From: Microbacterium enclense
GTDB lineage: Bacteria > Actinomycetota > Actinomycetes > Actinomycetales > Microbacteriaceae
NCBI RefSeq assembly: GCF_001456955.1
Contig: NZ_KQ758473.1
Coordinates: forward strand, 124,001 to 188,000
Direction of reading: 5' to 3'
Length of the DNA: 64,000 nt
Shown: piece by piece, positions 60,895 through 64,000 of the stretch
How positions within the stretch are numbered: the first letter of the stretch is position 1
Layout of the letters: each line of letters opens with the position of its first letter
Position numbers and translations under genes: made by a program
Notes under the pieces: generated by a model
The model's database searches: none
What the model was told of the DNA's origin: nothing
Seen by the model: the letters and a program-made list of their open reading frames with translations, nothing else

Positions 60895-61566
60895 GTGCCT
60901 ACCGACGCCCCTCGCATCAACCCGAGCATCCTGGCCGCCGACTTCGTGAACATGGAGGCCGAGCTCGCCCGCATCGCCGGCGCGGACTTCGTACACGTCG
61001 ACGTCATGGACAACCATTTCGTGCCCAACCTCACGTTCGGGCCGCAGATGGTGGGGCGCATCCAGGAGACGAGCCCCGTGCCGCTGGACGTGCACCTGAT
61101 GATCGACGACCCCGACCGGTGGGCTCCGGCCTACGCCGAGCTGGGCGCGGCATCCGTCACCTTCCACCTCGAGGCCGCGGCATCCCCCATCGCGCTCGCC
61201 CGCCAGCTCCGATCGATCGGCGCGCGCGCCGGTGTGGCCGTGAAGCCCGGCACCCCCGTCGAGAACCTGTTCGAGGCGCTCAACGAGTTCGACCAGATCC
61301 TGGTGATGACCGTCGAGCCCGGTTTCGGCGGCCAGTCGTTCATGCCCGAGACCATGCCGAAGCTCCGCGCCCTCGCCGACGAGGCGAAGCGCCGCGGATC
61401 GAGCGTGTGGCTGCAGGTCGACGGCGGCATCGGCGAGTCCACGATCGCCCAGGCCGCCGAAGCCGGGGCCGACACCTTCGTCGCCGGCTCCGCGGTGTTC
61501 GGCGCCGACGACCCCGACCGCGCAATCCAGTCGCTCCGCGCCTCCGCCGCGCGCCACCGCCACTGA
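60895..61566 (+). CDS. rpe: Ribulose-phosphate 3-epimerase
   Basis: 223 residues, interconverts ribulose- and xylulose-5-phosphate. Catalytic and metal segments: NPSILAADFVNMEAEL, FVHVDVMDNHFVPNLTFGPQ, DVHLMIDDPDRW, MTVEPGFGGQSFMPE and QVDGGIGEST. The GTG at 60895 with a -10 box six bases before it indicates a leaderless message. Confidence 0.96.
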   Translation: MPTDAPRINPSILAADFVNMEAELARIAGADFVHVDVMDNHFVPNLTFGPQMVGRIQETSPVPLDVHLMIDDPDRWAPAYAELGAASVTFHLEAAASPIALARQLRSIGARAGVAVKPGTPVENLFEALNEFDQILVMTVEPGFGGQSFMPETMPKLRALADEAKRRGSSVWLQVDGGIGESTIAQAAEAGADTFVAGSAVFGADDPDRAIQSLRASAARHRH

Positions 61567-61650
61567 CGCGCGCCGTCGGCGTTCGCGCCTCCAGCGCCCG
61601 CTGCCCGCATCGCTCTCTCGCGGAGGCGCGATCCGCGCGTGAGAACGCGT

Positions 61651-61699
<49 letters not shown>

Positions 61700-61713
61700 C
61701 GTGGCCCCTCGCG

Positions 61714-61782
61714 CTGAGAAACGCGATTTGCACGCGGAAACGCCCTCTGCCGCCGTTTCTTCGCGCGAGAAGCGTTTATCAG
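61714..61782. repeat. Long extragenic hairpin, copy B
   Basis: CTGAGAAACGC pairs with GCGTTTATCAG, with inner arms GGAAACG / CGTTTCT and CGCG pairs. It is homologous to copies A (37797-37859) and C (61877-61947). Confidence 0.8.
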
Positions 61783-61876
61783 CGACCGACGCGCCGGCAT
61801 CCGGATGCCACGACCTCACTGCACCGTCCGAGGACCGTGCCGCACCACCCACCCCTCGGCACCGCCTGCTCCTCGC

Positions 61877-61947
61877 GCCGAGAAACGCGATCCGCGCGCT
61901 GAAACGCCCTCTGCCGCCGTTTCTTCGCGCAAGGCGCGTTTATCGGC
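61877..61947. repeat. Long extragenic hairpin, copy C
   Basis: GCCGAGAAACGCG pairs with CGCGTTTATCGGC. Copies B and C share the inner segment GAAACGCCCTCTGCCGCCGT almost perfectly and start 163 bp apart, which marks a tandem duplication. Confidence 0.82.
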
Positions 61948-62092
61948 GACCGACACCCGGCATCCGATGCCACGGCCTCACGGCACCGCCGCGCGGACCG
62001 CGCCGCACCACCGCCCGCGGACCGCGCCGCACCGCCGACCCCGCGGCGCCGCCCCCGCCGCGCCCACGGCACCGGCCACCCCGCCGACCCGA

Positions 62093-62098
62093 TACCCT
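62093..62098 (+). promoter_or_regulatory. -10 box TACCCT for leaderless hisE
   Basis: TACCCT ends 6 nt before the hisE GTG. Confidence 0.45.
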
Positions 62099-62104
62099 GG
62101 GATC

Positions 62105-62368
62105 GTGAAGACCTTCGACGACCTGTTCGCGGAACTCAGCGCCAAGGCCGTCGAGCGACCCGAGGGGTCGGGCACCGTCGCGCAGCTCGACGCCGGCGTG
62201 CACGCCATAGGCAAGAAGATCGTCGAAGAGGCCGCCGAGGTGTGGATGGCCGCTGAGTACGAGTCCGACGCGGCGGCAGCCGAAGAGATCTCGCAGCTGC
62301 TGTACCACCTGCAGACGCTCATGCTCGCGAAGGGCCTGTCGCTCGAAGACGTCTACCGACATCTCTGA
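62105..62368 (+). CDS. hisE: Phosphoribosyl-ATP pyrophosphatase
   Basis: 87 residues, second step of histidine synthesis. The all-alpha MazG-like fold shows [13 protein letters not shown] and [16 protein letters not shown], supplying the metal-binding glutamates and aspartate-equivalents. It is a standalone HisE (not fused to HisI). It is followed by hisG after 77 bp. Confidence 0.95.
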   Translation: MKTFDDLFAELSAKAVERPEGSGTVAQLDAGVHAIGKKIVEEAAEVWMAAEYESDAAAAEEISQLLYHLQTLMLAKGLSLEDVYRHL

Positions 62369-62445
62369 GCCCCACCTCCGACAGCCCGACACCGCCTCCG
62401 CGGCGTCTGCCGCCTTCCGCTCACTCCAACACGAAAGCCCCCGTC

Positions 62446-63288
62446 ATGCTGCGTATCGCCGTGCCGAACAAGGGGTCGCTCGCCGAGACCGCCGCCGAGA
62501 TGCTCTCGGAGGCCGGGTACACCGGACGACGCGACTCGAAAGACCTGTACACCGTCGACCCCGTCAACGAGGTCGAGTTCTTCTACCTCCGCCCGCGCGA
62601 CATCGCGACCTACGTCGGATCCGGCGCGCTCGATGTCGGCATCACCGGCCGTGACCTGCTGCTCGACGCCCGCATGCCGGGTGCGCGCGAGATCGAGTCG
62701 CTCGGTTTCGCCGGTTCGACCTTCCGCTTCGCCGGCCGCCCCGGCCGCTTCACCGATGTGAACGACCTGCAGGGCCTGCGCGTCGCGACCGCGTACCCGG
62801 GTCTGGTCGACGCGTTCCTCGACGAGCGCGGCATCGCCGTCGACATCGTGCCGCTCGACGGCGCGGTCGAATCGGCCGTGCAGCTCGGAGTGGCGGATGC
62901 CGTGGCCGACGTCGTCTCAACCGGCACGACGCTGCGTCAGGCGGGGCTCGAGATCTTCGGCCCCGTCCTGCTCGAGAGCGACGCCGTGCTGATCGCCGGC
63001 CCGAACGAGGTCGAGGGCACCGAGACGCTCCTGCGGCGCCTTCGCGGCGTGCTCGCCGCTCGCAAGTACGTGCTCATCGACTACGACCTGCCGGCTCACC
63101 TCGTCGAGCAGGCGATCGCCGTCGCGCCGGGCCTGGAGTCGCCGACGATCTCGCCGCTGCGCGACCCCGAGTGGGTGGCCGTGCGCGTGATGAGCCCGCG
63201 CCGCGACGTCAACCGCGTGATGGACGAGCTCTACGCCATCGGCGCGCGCGCGATCCTCGTCACCGAGATCCTCGCCGCGAGGCTCTGA
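62446..63288 (+). CDS. hisG: ATP phosphoribosyltransferase, long form
   Basis: 280 residues, the hexameric long HisG with a C-terminal regulatory domain that binds histidine (about residues 210-280). Signatures: [19 protein letters not shown] at the N-terminus, [15 protein letters not shown], and the PRPP loop region [16 protein letters not shown]. No HisZ is needed. The ATG follows a GAAAG ribosome site, and the stop shares one base with hisF. Confidence 0.97.
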   Translation: MLRIAVPNKGSLAETAAEMLSEAGYTGRRDSKDLYTVDPVNEVEFFYLRPRDIATYVGSGALDVGITGRDLLLDARMPGAREIESLGFAGSTFRFAGRPGRFTDVNDLQGLRVATAYPGLVDAFLDERGIAVDIVPLDGAVESAVQLGVADAVADVVSTGTTLRQAGLEIFGPVLLESDAVLIAGPNEVEGTETLLRRLRGVLAARKYVLIDYDLPAHLVEQAIAVAPGLESPTISPLRDPEWVAVRVMSPRRDVNRVMDELYAIGARAILVTEILAARL

Positions 63289-64000
63289 TGGCCCTCGCGC
63301 GTCGCGTCATCCCGTGCCTCGACGTGGCGGCGGGCCGCGTCGTCAAGGGCGTCAACTTCCTCGACCTGCGCGACATGGGCGACCCGGTCGAGCTGGCCAA
63401 GCTCTACTTCGAGCAGGGCGCCGACGAGGTCACCTTCCTCGACGTCACGGCCACGGTCGATGAGCGCTCCACCACCTACGACGTCGTGCGCCGCACGGCC
63501 GAGCAGGTCTTCATCCCGCTCACCGTCGGCGGGGGAGTGCGCTCGGCTGAGGACGTCGCGCGCCTGCTCGCGGTCGGCGCTGACAAGATCGGCGTGAACT
63601 CCGCCGCGATCGCCCGCCCCGCGCTCATCGACGAGATCGCGGACCGGTTCGGCGCGCAGGTCGTCGTGCTCTCGCTCGACGTGAAGCGCGCGGCATCCAC
63701 CCCCTCCGGCTTCGTCGTGACCACCCACGGCGGCCGCACCGAGACCACCCTCGACGCCCTCGACTGGGCGCGCGAGGCCGTCGAACGCGGGGCCGGCGAG
63801 CTGCTGGTGAACTCCATCGACGCCGACGGCACGAAGCAGGGCTTCGACCTCGAGCTCGTCCGCCTGATGCGCCAGGTCGCCGCGGTGCCGGTCATCGCCT
63901 CGGGCGGCGCCGGCGCCCTGGAGCACTTCGCCCCGGCCGTGCAGGCCGGTGCCGACGCCGTGCTCGCGGCATCCGTGTTCCACTCCGCGCAGCTGACCGT
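63288..64000 (+). CDS. hisF: Imidazole glycerol phosphate synthase subunit HisF, 3' truncated by window edge
   Basis: The first 237 or so residues of the cyclase barrel are visible and the frame is open to the end. [20 protein letters not shown] (catalytic Asp), [36 protein letters not shown] (second catalytic Asp) and [12 protein letters not shown] are all present. HisF works with HisH, which is not in view. The ATG overlaps the hisG stop (TGATG). Confidence 0.97.
   Translation, partial: MALARRVIPCLDVAAGRVVKGVNFLDLRDMGDPVELAKLYFEQGADEVTFLDVTATVDERSTTYDVVRRTAEQVFIPLTVGGGVRSAEDVARLLAVGADKIGVNSAAIARPALIDEIADRFGAQVVVLSLDVKRAASTPSGFVVTTHGGRTETTLDALDWAREAVERGAGELLVNSIDADGTKQGFDLELVRLMRQVAAVPVIASGGAGALEHFAPAVQAGADAVLAASVFHSAQLT

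Overview
The window is a high-GC actinobacterial chromosome segment, most likely from Microbacteriaceae (Microbacterium-like). The signs are strong G/C third-position bias, frequent GTG and TTG starts, TANNNT -10 boxes directly upstream of start codons, and housekeeping blocks whose order follows the mycobacterial chromosome. No rRNA, CRISPR array, prophage or intact insertion sequence was found.

Layout. (1) 1-1020: end of a PemK/MazF-type gene and four tRNA genes (Val-CAC on minus; Gly-GCC, Cys-GCA and Val-GAC on plus) with a strong terminator. (2) 1021-4540: about 0.9 kb without a supported gene, two flavin/F420 split-barrel proteins, a small DUF7882-type protein and an ArsB-like permease. 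(3) 4590-21420: thrS and a HIT hydrolase, then a secreted ricin-lectin metalloprotease and a vitamin B6 module (pdxY-pdxR divergent from pdxS-pdxT), then yebC-ruvCAB-yajC-secDF-rel. In mycobacteria pgsA/pimA-type genes sit where the protease and pdxY/pdxR lie here. (4) 21557-27507: an AbiEi-like protein, a DUF349 protein, rarA and rpsD. (5) 27572-37692: alaS-ruvX-mltG-aroE-aroC-aroK-aroB-aroQ-efp-nusB, mostly overlapping, linking alanyl-tRNA charging, cell-wall processing and the shikimate pathway. (6) 37693-44787: an accessory block with an SNF2 helicase, a metallo-beta-lactamase/Rieske fusion, a VOC protein and a DUF222-HNH (13E12-type) protein. (7) 44878-54977: the pyrimidine operon pyrR-pyrB-pyrC-PH protein-carA-carB-pyrF behind a PyrR-binding leader, then an mIHF-guanylate kinase fusion and rpoZ. 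(8) 55093-64000: metK-priA-fmt-rsmB, rpe, a repeat-rich gap containing a 47-nt poly-C tract, then hisE-hisG-hisF (hisF cut by the window end).

The strongest unexplained signals are: a heptamer, GGATGCC/GGCATCC, that recurs about 100 times by hand tally; a family of long extragenic hairpins shared by the gaps at 37.8 kb and 61.7 kb, tandemly amplified at the second and broken by poly-C; degenerate tandem copies of the end of the HIT gene; LacI-type operator-like palindromes in front of the secreted lectin-protease; and a run of genes whose -10 box lies 6-7 nt from the start codon, pointing to leaderless mRNAs. No wholly new multigene system was identified with confidence; the lectin-protease locus and the helicase/MBL-Rieske/HNH block are the best candidates for locally acquired functions.
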